Translations under genes and position numbers: made by a program
Assembly (NCBI GenBank): GCA_035636095.1
Contig: DASPZU010000032.1
Location: 1 to 36,484 of the forward strand
Source: Gp7-AA10 sp035636095
Lineage (GTDB): Bacteria > Acidobacteriota > Thermoanaerobaculia > Gp7-AA8
Direction: 5' to 3'
DNA length: 36,484 nt
Notes under the pieces: model-generated
The model's database searches: none
Told to the model about the DNA's origin: nothing
The model's input: the letters and a program-made list of their open reading frames with translations, nothing else
Shown here: positions 16,347-22,434 of the stretch, piece by piece
How positions within the stretch are numbered: position 1 is the stretch's first letter
Layout: the number at the start of each line of letters is the position of its first letter

Positions 16347-16817
16347 TCACTTGCTGAGTCGGCGGTCGAGGTGCTCCTGCACCATCGCGCTGAGCTTCGT
16401 CCGCTGATCCGGCGTCAGAACATTGAGCGCCTTCGCCACTGCGTTCAAGGCGTTGGTCCGGATGGCACGCTCGCTATCGAGCTGCTGATCGAGCAATGCC
16501 TGCGCGGCCGCGACGTCGTTCGGATTCTTGATCAGAATCTGTGTGGCCTGCGCCATCGAACCATGCACCGACTGGCGATACGCCTTGTTCTGCTCATGCA
16601 GGCCCTGGAACACCGCTTTGATGTCGGCCGTCTGTTGATCGGACAACCCCAGTTTCGCCTGCGCATGGCGCAGATGGCCCAGGAACATTGTGCCGGGGAA
16701 ATCGCCGCCGCCGGCGCCGCCACGCATGCCGTGCATGCCGTGCGCGAACGCGAACGGAACAGCAAGCAGCGCCACCATGGCAATGGCGCTGATCGTTACT
16801 AGAAGCCGCTTTTTCAT
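16347..16817 (-). CDS. Secreted Spy/CpxP-like periplasmic protein
   Basis: A 156-residue periplasmic protein. It has a clear signal peptide (MKKRLLVTISAIAMVALLAV, cleavage after AFAHG or close by), a Met/His/Gly-rich stretch (HGMHGMRGGAGGG), and a helical body with two family motifs (LGLSDQQTADIKAVF and LNVLTPDQRTKLSAM). ATG 16817 is preceded by a strong GGAGGAGG, which settles the start against the longer open frame. Spy-type proteins act as ATP-independent chaperones; relatives with His/Met-rich tails bind metals. A cation diffusion facilitator lies just upstream on the same strand, so a metal link is conceivable (inference). Confidence 0.85.
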   Translation of the reverse strand: MKKRLLVTISAIAMVALLAVPFAFAHGMHGMRGGAGGGDFPGTMFLGHLRHAQAKLGLSDQQTADIKAVFQGLHEQNKAYRQSVHGSMAQATQILIKNPNDVAAAQALLDQQLDSERAIRTNALNAVAKALNVLTPDQRTKLSAMVQEHLDRRLSK

Positions 16818-16880
16818 TGAGTTTTCCTCCTCCGGTAAACCGTACGGGTTACGACGACCGGCCGGCAAATGTTGAATCGA

Positions 16881-17795
16881 TCAATCGGCCTGCGCGGTGT
16901 AGGGAACGCAGTACGGATCGTCGGCATCGCAGTTGGAGAACTCGAACTGAATGGTGGTGTGCACGATGCGGTAATCATGCTCCAGCATGTGATTGACGCG
17001 GTCCAGCAGGCTGCCAGTGCTCTTCACGGCGACGTCGCCAACCATCAGGTGGCAGGAAAGCGCGGCGCGGGAAGCGCCCAGCGCCCAGATGTGCAGATGA
17101 TGAACGCCGTACACGCCGTCGATCGATCCGAGGGAGCGTTGAACGGCGGCGGGGTCGATGCCGCTCGGCGTCCCTTCCAGCAACAGATTCAACGCCTCTC
17201 GGAAGACGCCCCAACTGCTCCACAGGATCAAGACGCCGATGACCATCGAGATGGCGGGGTCCCAGAACGCCATTCCGGTCACTCGAATGAGAATCGACGC
17301 GGCGATGATGGCCGCCGACGAGAAGGCGTCGCCGAGCATGTGCAGCACGGCGCTGTGAATGTTCAGATCGGACCGGCCTTCCCGGCGCAGCCACAATGTG
17401 ATGGCGGCGTTGAGCGCGACAGCGACGATGGCGGTCATCAGCATCCAGCCGGCATTGACCGGCTTGGGCACGCGCAAGCGTGCTATCGCCTCGATGAAGA
17501 TGAAAAGCGTGAACGCCGCCAGCGTTCCGGCATTGATGAACGCCGCCAGCACGCCCGCGCGCTGGTAGCCGTAGGACTTGACGACGTTGGGCGGCCGGCG
17601 CTCGAGACGGACCGCAAACAACGCCAGCAGGAGCGCAAGCGTGTCGGTGAAGTTGTGCAGCGCGTCGCCGATCAGCGACAGGGAATTCGCGAAGATGCCG
17701 ATCGACAGCTCCGCCAGCACGAAGATGAACGTGGCCACGGAAGCGATGACCAGCTTCCGAGAGACAGAAGCGCCTGCGACGGCGTGATCGTGCAT
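16881..17795 (-). CDS. Cation diffusion facilitator (CDF) family metal transporter
   Basis: Inner-membrane proton/divalent-cation antiporter of the CzcD/ZitB type that exports Zn2+, Co2+ or similar ions. The 304 residues hold six membrane helices with the two metal-site motifs: DALHNFTD in helix II and HMLGDAFSS in helix V (HxxxD). A cytosolic ferredoxin-like domain of about 85 residues follows (SIDGVYGVHHLHIWALG, ALSCHLMV). ATG 17795 lies four bases after the purE stop, so it is co-transcribed with purine genes, an odd partnership. The last residues include NCDADDPYC, an extra Cys pair. The metal is not predictable with confidence. Confidence 0.92.
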   Translation of the reverse strand: MHDHAVAGASVSRKLVIASVATFIFVLAELSIGIFANSLSLIGDALHNFTDTLALLLALFAVRLERRPPNVVKSYGYQRAGVLAAFINAGTLAAFTLFIFIEAIARLRVPKPVNAGWMLMTAIVAVALNAAITLWLRREGRSDLNIHSAVLHMLGDAFSSAAIIAASILIRVTGMAFWDPAISMVIGVLILWSSWGVFREALNLLLEGTPSGIDPAAVQRSLGSIDGVYGVHHLHIWALGASRAALSCHLMVGDVAVKSTGSLLDRVNHMLEHDYRIVHTTIQFEFSNCDADDPYCVPYTAQAD

Positions 17796-17799
17796 ATCG

Positions 17800-18294
17800 C
17801 TAACGCGTCGAACGGTCGACCGACTTCGACTTTTCCGCGACGCCGGCCGCCATCTTCGCACGCTGCTCCTTCAAACGCGCGGCCAACGCGGGGTCTGCCT
17901 GCGCGAGTATCTGGGTAGCCAGAACGGCCGCGTTACGAGCGCCACCAATCGCGACCGTCGCGACCGGAATTCCCGGCGGCATCTGCACCACCGCCAGGAG
18001 AGCGTCAAGGCCCTGGAGCGAGCCTCCCACCAACGGGACGCCGATGACCGGTTTGGTTGTCAACGACGCGATCACTCCCGGCAGATGCGCAGCCATTCCG
18101 GCTCCGGCGATGAAGACTGCGGCGCCCTCCCGCTCTGCGTCCGCAACAACTTGCTTTGTTCGATCAGGACTTCGATGAGCGGACGCAACCTTCATCTCGT
18201 AGGCGACACCGGCCGCATCGAGCTCGGTGCACGCTTGCGACATCACCGGCGCGTCGGAGTCGCTGCCGATGAGAATGCAGACCCACGGTTTCAC
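17800..18294 (-). CDS. purE: PurE, N5-carboxyaminoimidazole ribonucleotide mutase
   Basis: Converts N5-CAIR to CAIR in purine synthesis. Class I PurE motifs are all visible: ILIGSDSDAPVM, VASAHRSPDRT (catalytic His), IAGAGMAAHLPGVIAS, and PVIGVPLVGGSLQGLDAL. I start at GTG 18294 (GGGA seven bases upstream, 164 residues); TTG 18306 would add four residues and is also possible. It follows purD with a structured repeat in between (18314-18388) and is followed at four bases by the CDF transporter. No purK is seen in the window, so the N5-CAIR supply gene must lie elsewhere. Confidence 0.95.
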   Translation of the reverse strand: MKPWVCILIGSDSDAPVMSQACTELDAAGVAYEMKVASAHRSPDRTKQVVADAEREGAAVFIAGAGMAAHLPGVIASLTTKPVIGVPLVGGSLQGLDALLAVVQMPPGIPVATVAIGGARNAAVLATQILAQADPALAARLKEQRAKMAAGVAEKSKSVDRSTR

Positions 18295-18313
18295 AATCGA
18301 TCCCAATCGAGTT

Positions 18314-18388
18314 CCCTCGCCCCGCGGCAGCGGGGAGAGGGTGGCCGACGCTCCGCGGCACCTTCTCCCCGCTTCGCGGGGCGAAGGG
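18314..18388. repeat. Twin GC-rich hairpins between purD and purE
   Basis: Two 12-base-pair hairpins in tandem, each with one mismatch: 18314-18325 with 18330-18341 (loop GGCA), and 18361-18372 with 18376-18387 (loop TTC). All four arms are versions of the same core (CTCCCCGC / GCGGGG). This is the form of a dispersed intergenic repeat; as RNA it would make two stable stems between purD and purE and could act as an attenuator or mRNA stabiliser. Confidence 0.85.
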
Positions 18389-18400
18389 ACTCAGCGCTTC

Positions 18401-19687
18401 TCATTCCCCGACGGCCTGCTTGCGCTGCTCCAGCGCCCGATAGCCGATGTCGCGGCGGTAGCGCGCTCCCTCGAATCGAATTTTCGGAACGGCCTGATAG
18501 GCCTTCGCCAGCGCTTCCGTCAGCGTGGCAGCGTGGGAGCAGACGCTGACGACGCGGCCCGCGTTGACCAGCAACTTTCCGCCGCGCTTGACCGTACCGG
18601 CGTGGAACAACTCGACGCCGGAGTCATTGATCGGATCGATCGCGATTTCCTGACCCTTCATGTGCTCTTCGGGATATCCATCGACCGCCATCACCACGCA
18701 GGCGGTCGCTTCTTTTTTCCAATTCAGCTTCACTTCTTCGATATTGCCCCGCGCGACATTCAGAAAAACCTCGGCCAGGTCGTCGTCGAGTCGAAGCATC
18801 TGCACCTGCGTCTCGGGATCGCCGAAGCGGCAATTGAATTCCAGGACTCTCGGACCTTTTCGCGTGAGCATGAGCCCGACGTACAGACATCCGGCGTAGG
18901 TCCGGCCCTCTTCCGCCATGCCTTGAATGGTCGGGATGACGATCTGCTTCACGATCTCGCCCGCGGTTTCGCCGTTGAGGATCACGGCCGGCGAGTGCGC
19001 TCCCATGCCGCCGGTGTTCGGTCCCTTGTCGCCGTCGAAAGCCTTCTTGTAGTCCTTGGCAGGCGCGAGCGGCGCAAACTTCTTCCCGTCGGTGATGACC
19101 ATGAACGACACTTCTTCGCCCTCGAGATACTCTTCGATGAGGATGCGGTTCGCGGCATTGCCGAATTTCTTCTCCTCGAAAATGACGCGCAGGTAATCGT
19201 CCGCTTCCTTGGCCGACTTCGCGATCACCACGCCCTTCCCGCCCGCCAGACCCTCGACTTTGATCACGGCGGGATATTTCGTTTTCTTCAGCGCCGCTTT
19301 CGCTTCGTCGGCCGAATTGCAGATCGTGGATTCGGCGGTCGGAATCTCGTACTTCCGCATGAACTCTTTGGAGAAAACCTTCGAGCCCTCCAGCTCGGCG
19401 GCCAGACGCGTGGGGCCGAAAATAGGCAGCCCGCGCTTCTGGAACTCATCGACGATGCCGAGGGTCAGGGGAAGCTCGGGACCGACGACGGTAAGGTCCA
19501 TCTTCAGTTTCTCGGCGAAGTCGGCGATTTCGATGATATCGGCGACGCCGATGTTGACGCAGTCCGCCACCTGGGCGATCCCCGCATTCCCCGGCGCGAC
19601 ATAGATTTCCTTCACCAGAGGCGATTTCCGGAGCTTCCACGCGATCGCATGCTCCCTCGCCCCCTGCCCGACGACCAAAACGCGCAT
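18401..19687 (-). CDS. purD: PurD, phosphoribosylamine-glycine ligase
   Basis: ATP-grasp enzyme that joins glycine to phosphoribosylamine to form GAR. The 428 residues run in the usual domain order: N domain (MRVLVVGQGAREHAIAWKLR, IYVAPGNAGIAQ), A/B ATP-grasp domains (YPAVIKVEGLAGGKGVVIA, EEYLEGEEVSFMVITDGK, PNTGGMGAHSP, VLEFNCRFGDPETQ) and C domain (GYPEEHMKG, LFHAGTVKRGGKLLVNAGRV). The nucleotide-binding loop reads GQGAREHA where GSGGREHA is commoner. It heads the purD-purE-CDF cluster and diverges from the third ECF sigma gene with a 103-base spacer. Confidence 0.96.
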   Translation of the reverse strand: MRVLVVGQGAREHAIAWKLRKSPLVKEIYVAPGNAGIAQVADCVNIGVADIIEIADFAEKLKMDLTVVGPELPLTLGIVDEFQKRGLPIFGPTRLAAELEGSKVFSKEFMRKYEIPTAESTICNSADEAKAALKKTKYPAVIKVEGLAGGKGVVIAKSAKEADDYLRVIFEEKKFGNAANRILIEEYLEGEEVSFMVITDGKKFAPLAPAKDYKKAFDGDKGPNTGGMGAHSPAVILNGETAGEIVKQIVIPTIQGMAEEGRTYAGCLYVGLMLTRKGPRVLEFNCRFGDPETQVQMLRLDDDLAEVFLNVARGNIEEVKLNWKKEATACVVMAVDGYPEEHMKGQEIAIDPINDSGVELFHAGTVKRGGKLLVNAGRVVSVCSHAATLTEALAKAYQAVPKIRFEGARYRRDIGYRALEQRKQAVGE

Positions 19688-19790
19688 AAAAGGTAAGTTG
19701 GACGATTCTAACCCACGTCAGACCCGTCTAAATAGGGATGACGGCGTGATTTGTAGACGTTTTTGATGCCGCCTTCGTACATATGTCACG

Positions 19791-20411
19791 ATGGCCGCGG
19801 AACTCCGGCTGATGATTCCTACGAAAGAATCTGTCGAACCCGACGATCGGCAGCTCGTCCAGACCATTCGCAATGGTGAGCCGGAGGCTTTCGAACAGCT
19901 CGTCCGCCGGAAGACGACCAAGGTCTACAGCCTGTGCTACCGGGTCATCGGCAACGCCGAAGACGCAAAGGACATCTCGCAGCTCGTCTTCATCAAGCTG
20001 TGGGAAAACCTCGACAAATACGATCCGGCGTATGCCTTCGACACATGGCTGTACCGCATGGTCACGAACGTCGCGATCGATTTCATGCGCAACAAGCAGT
20101 CGCGCGAGAACGCCGTCAACTCGAATCTGCGCCTCGTCAAGACGGTGACCGACGCGGAACAGGGCGTGGTCGTTCAGCGCAAGGAGATCGAGAACATCTT
20201 CAACGCCGTATCGTCCGTTCTCTCTCCGAAACAGAAGACGATTTTCGTCATGCGCGAAATGGACGACCTTCCCTCCGCGGAGATCGCGCGCATCCTCGGA
20301 TGTCGCGAATCGACGGTGCGCAACCACCTGTTCAACGCCCGCAAGCTGATGCAACAGCAGTTGAAGAAACGCTTCCCCGAATATTCACGGCTGTGGGAGG
20401 AGCGCGCATGA
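19791..20411 (+). CDS. ECF-family RNA polymerase sigma factor (locus 3)
   Basis: A 206-residue ECF sigma. Region 2: FEQLVRRKTTKVYSLCYRVI, AEDAKDISQLVFIKLWENL, TWLYRMVTNVAIDFMRNK. Region 4: VSSVLSPKQKTIFVMREMDD, PSAEIARILGCRESTVRNHL. The start is ATG 19791, with ATG 19812 as a shorter choice. The stop overlaps the next ATG (ATGA at 20408-20411), coupling it to its anti-sigma. The TQEVF consensus of region 2 appears as ISQLVF here. The spacer upstream holds no promoter I can name. Confidence 0.93.
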   Translation: MAAELRLMIPTKESVEPDDRQLVQTIRNGEPEAFEQLVRRKTTKVYSLCYRVIGNAEDAKDISQLVFIKLWENLDKYDPAYAFDTWLYRMVTNVAIDFMRNKQSRENAVNSNLRLVKTVTDAEQGVVVQRKEIENIFNAVSSVLSPKQKTIFVMREMDDLPSAEIARILGCRESTVRNHLFNARKLMQQQLKKRFPEYSRLWEERA

Positions 20412-20908
20412 TGTCGTGTCAGGCCTTCCGTTCGCGTCTTCAGCCCGGCAGCAACGATGTCGAGTTGCTCGAGCACCTGAGGAATTGCGATGCCTGCCTC
20501 GATCACGCCTTGCGCGTCGATCCCGACAACTTCTTCCGAGCGATCGGAGGAGGGGAGATGGAACCGCCGGGCGGCGTCGATGCCTTCGCGTCCGGCGTCA
20601 TGGCTCAGATCCGGATGCGCCAGACGGAAGGATCGGTGGCGCGCAGATTTCTGATCGCGCCGCGGCGGCTGGCCGCCGCTGCCGCCATCGTCTTCGCGGT
20701 TGGCATCTCGGTCATGGTGTACGACAACGCCAACAAGAGTGTACCGGTCGGGCTTGTCCCACCGGTTCGCTCGGTGCAGCTTGCGACAAAACCGGTCGTC
20801 GAAACGTATGACTCTAAGGGTGCGACGATCATCGAGGTTCCAACCGAGGGGAAAAACGACCCGCAAGTCGTGATGATCTTCGACGAATCGTTGCCGGCGG
20901 ATTTATGA
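20408..20908 (+). CDS. Membrane anti-sigma factor with zinc finger (locus 3)
   Basis: A 166-residue protein that most likely binds the preceding sigma. The N-terminal region has Cys4 and the ZAS motif HLRNCDAC (His23, Cys27, Cys30). One membrane helix follows near residues 86-102 (RLAAAAAIVFAVGISVMVYD), then a short periplasmic part ending in VVMIFDESLPADL. The true start is the ATG within the sigma stop; a longer opening in this frame lies inside the sigma gene and is a shadow. Its own stop overlaps the next start by four bases. Confidence 0.88.
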   Translation: MMSCQAFRSRLQPGSNDVELLEHLRNCDACLDHALRVDPDNFFRAIGGGEMEPPGGVDAFASGVMAQIRMRQTEGSVARRFLIAPRRLAAAAAIVFAVGISVMVYDNANKSVPVGLVPPVRSVQLATKPVVETYDSKGATIIEVPTEGKNDPQVVMIFDESLPADL

Positions 20909-21576
20909 AACGCGCTTTGATGACATTTGCGGCTCTCCTGCTCCTTTCCGGCATCGCCTTCGCCGATGATGCGGATACGGCGAAATCGCTCTCCGTTCGC
21001 ACATTCACGTTCAAGTACAAAGATCCAGGCAAAGCCGCCGAGATCATCAAGCCGCTGCTCAGCCAGGAAGGTTCGATCTCGATTCAGGCCGGATCGAACG
21101 CGCTGATCGTCACCGATCGCGCCGAAAATCTGAAGTCCGTCGCGAAGACGCTCACCGACTACGACGCGCCTCCGCAGGCCTTCAGGCTGATCGTGCGACT
21201 CGTCGGTGCCTCACGCAGGGAAGGGACTCCCAAAGTTTCGGATGATCTGAGAGACATCGCACCTAAGCTCGGCATGCTTGGCTTCAACTTCCTGGAAAAC
21301 CTCGGGACCGCCGATTTTGCCGGACGCGAGGGTGATCCGGGCATCCTGACGCTGGCCAGCGGTTATCGCGCGGAGTTCAAGCTCGGCGAATTCGATCCGA
21401 CCAGCGATTCCGTCAAGGTCAGCGACTTTCGCATCTCGAAAGTGCAGAACGACCAGGTCACGTCGCTTCCCAAGACGACGCTGAATCTCCGCCTCGGTCA
21501 AACCTACATCTTCGGCGCCACCAAAACCCCGCAGAGCCAGCGCGCTCTGATGATCGTGCTCATCGCCCGGCGATAG
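20905..21576 (+). CDS. Exported secretin-N/NolW-like domain protein
   Basis: A 223-residue exported protein with signal peptide (MKRALMTFAALLLLSGIAFA). Residues about 28-90 look like a secretin N1/NolW domain: FTFKYKDPGKAAEIIKPLL, SISIQAGSNALIVTDRAENL, SVAKTLTDYDAPP, the repeat that caps type II/IV pilus secretins. The rest (RLIVRLVGASRREGTPKV to LMIVLIARR) resembles the start of a secretin but no beta-barrel follows, and the gene is closed by a good terminator. It may be a partner of a secretin, or a domain re-used as the output or sensor of the ECF circuit. The start overlaps the anti-sigma stop (ATGA). Confidence 0.78.
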   Translation: MKRALMTFAALLLLSGIAFADDADTAKSLSVRTFTFKYKDPGKAAEIIKPLLSQEGSISIQAGSNALIVTDRAENLKSVAKTLTDYDAPPQAFRLIVRLVGASRREGTPKVSDDLRDIAPKLGMLGFNFLENLGTADFAGREGDPGILTLASGYRAEFKLGEFDPTSDSVKVSDFRISKVQNDQVTSLPKTTLNLRLGQTYIFGATKTPQSQRALMIVLIARR

Positions 21577-21594
21577 GGCGACATCCTCCTACGC

Positions 21595-21634
21595 AGTCGG
21601 CGCGGTGTGCACCCTCGCACCGCGCCGACTTTTT
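21595..21634 (+). terminator. Rho-independent terminator of the third ECF operon
   Basis: A perfect 12-base-pair stem (GTCGGCGCGGTG 21596-21607 with CACCGCGCCGAC 21618-21629), loop of ten bases, and five T at 21630-21634. It directly follows the secretin-N-like gene and touches the stop of the convergent SRPBCC gene. Confidence 0.92.
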
Positions 21635-22077
21635 CAATAAGCGCCTTTGCGCAGATTGATGCCGTATTCCAGCCACGCCTTCAGAGAGCAGATCATCTGG
21701 GTCCAGCCGTGGCAGTTGCCGTAAGAGCTCTCCCGCCCCTTGGGAGTGTCTTTGAAGCCTGACTCCGTGATGCTGACCAGGGTCTCGCGGTCGTTCAGAG
21801 GCTCGAACTTCATCTCAACGCTCGTGTTGTAGCCGCCTTCGGACGCCTCCCACTCGAACACGATGAGCTGGTTCGGAATGACCTTCTTGACCTCCACCAC
21901 CCCGGTGATCCCGGGATGGTCGGCCCAACGCCATGTTGGCTGTGTACCCTCGTCCAGGGGCCCGCTCGCGCCGCCGGTCGCGAAGTACTTCGAGAGCTTT
22001 GCCGGATCGCGTACGGCGTCGAAAACTTCGGCCGCCGGCTTCTGAATCTTCGTGTGCACCGTGAATTTCAGCTCCAT
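21634..22077 (-). CDS. SRPBCC / AHSA1-like domain protein
   Basis: A 147-residue protein of the START-like SRPBCC superfamily in its AHSA1 (activator of Hsp90 ATPase homologue) branch. It begins with the typical FTVHTKIQKPAAEVFDAVRD strand and helix, has VVEVKKVIPNQLIVFEWEAS and EPLNDRETLVSITESGF, and ends with the long C-terminal helix including GWTQMICSLKAWLEYGI. The fold binds hydrophobic ligands; the ligand here is unknown. It diverges from an ArsR-type regulator across a perfect palindrome. ArsR + AHSA1 pairs are a common arrangement in which the repressor controls the SRPBCC gene. A GGAGG lies four bases before the ATG. Confidence 0.88.
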   Translation of the reverse strand: MELKFTVHTKIQKPAAEVFDAVRDPAKLSKYFATGGASGPLDEGTQPTWRWADHPGITGVVEVKKVIPNQLIVFEWEASEGGYNTSVEMKFEPLNDRETLVSITESGFKDTPKGRESSYGNCHGWTQMICSLKAWLEYGINLRKGAY

Positions 22078-22101
22078 ACATCCTCCAATCGCTCTGACAA
22101 T

Positions 22102-22121
22102 ATGTTATAATTTTATAACAT
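22102..22121. promoter_or_regulatory. Perfect palindrome, probable ArsR operator and overlapping promoter
   Basis: ATGTTATAA TT TTATAACAT: a 9-2-9 perfect inverted repeat in an AT-rich island between the divergent SRPBCC and ArsR genes. It overlaps the ArsR start codon (22120) and contains TATAAT (22106-22111) on the plus strand. A regulator bound here would block both directions, including its own gene. Confidence 0.85.
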
Positions 22122-22434
22122 GTCAAGCGCCGATCGGATCTTCAAGGCGCTCGCCGACCGGCGGCGCCGCAAGATCCTCGATCTGCTGAAGTCGCAGCCC
22201 CTCACCACCGGGGAGTTATGCGGTCATTTTCGAAAGCTCGACCGCTGCACCGTCATGCAACACCTCGGCGTTCTCGAGCGGGCCGACCTGATCCTGGTCA
22301 GACGGGAAGGGCGGGTGCGGTGGAATTACCTCAATCCGCTGCCCATCAAGGAGATTTACGACCGATGGATCAGCCCTTACGCGTCGGGAGCCGTGAGCCT
22401 GCTCGAGCGGATGAAGCGCGAGCTCGAACGCTGA
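22120..22434 (+). CDS. ArsR-family winged-helix repressor
   Basis: A 104-residue winged-helix DNA-binding protein: ADRIFKALADRRRRKILDLL, then the recognition region TTGELCGHFRKLDRCTVMQH and LGVLERADLILVRREGRVRW. It lacks an ELCVCDL-type metal site, so it probably senses something other than arsenic-type metals (Cys occurs only in the helix-turn-helix region). It likely represses the divergent SRPBCC gene and itself through the palindrome that overlaps its first codon. With TATAAT ending eight bases before the ATG and no ribosome site, its mRNA may be leaderless. The last 65 bases overlap the 3' end of the convergent polX gene. Confidence 0.9.
   Translation: MSSADRIFKALADRRRRKILDLLKSQPLTTGELCGHFRKLDRCTVMQHLGVLERADLILVRREGRVRWNYLNPLPIKEIYDRWISPYASGAVSLLERMKRELER

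Noticed and set aside
18227..19696. 489-residue plus-strand open frame
   Set aside because: It is antisense to purD and has no recognisable motif; purD is unmistakable on the other strand.
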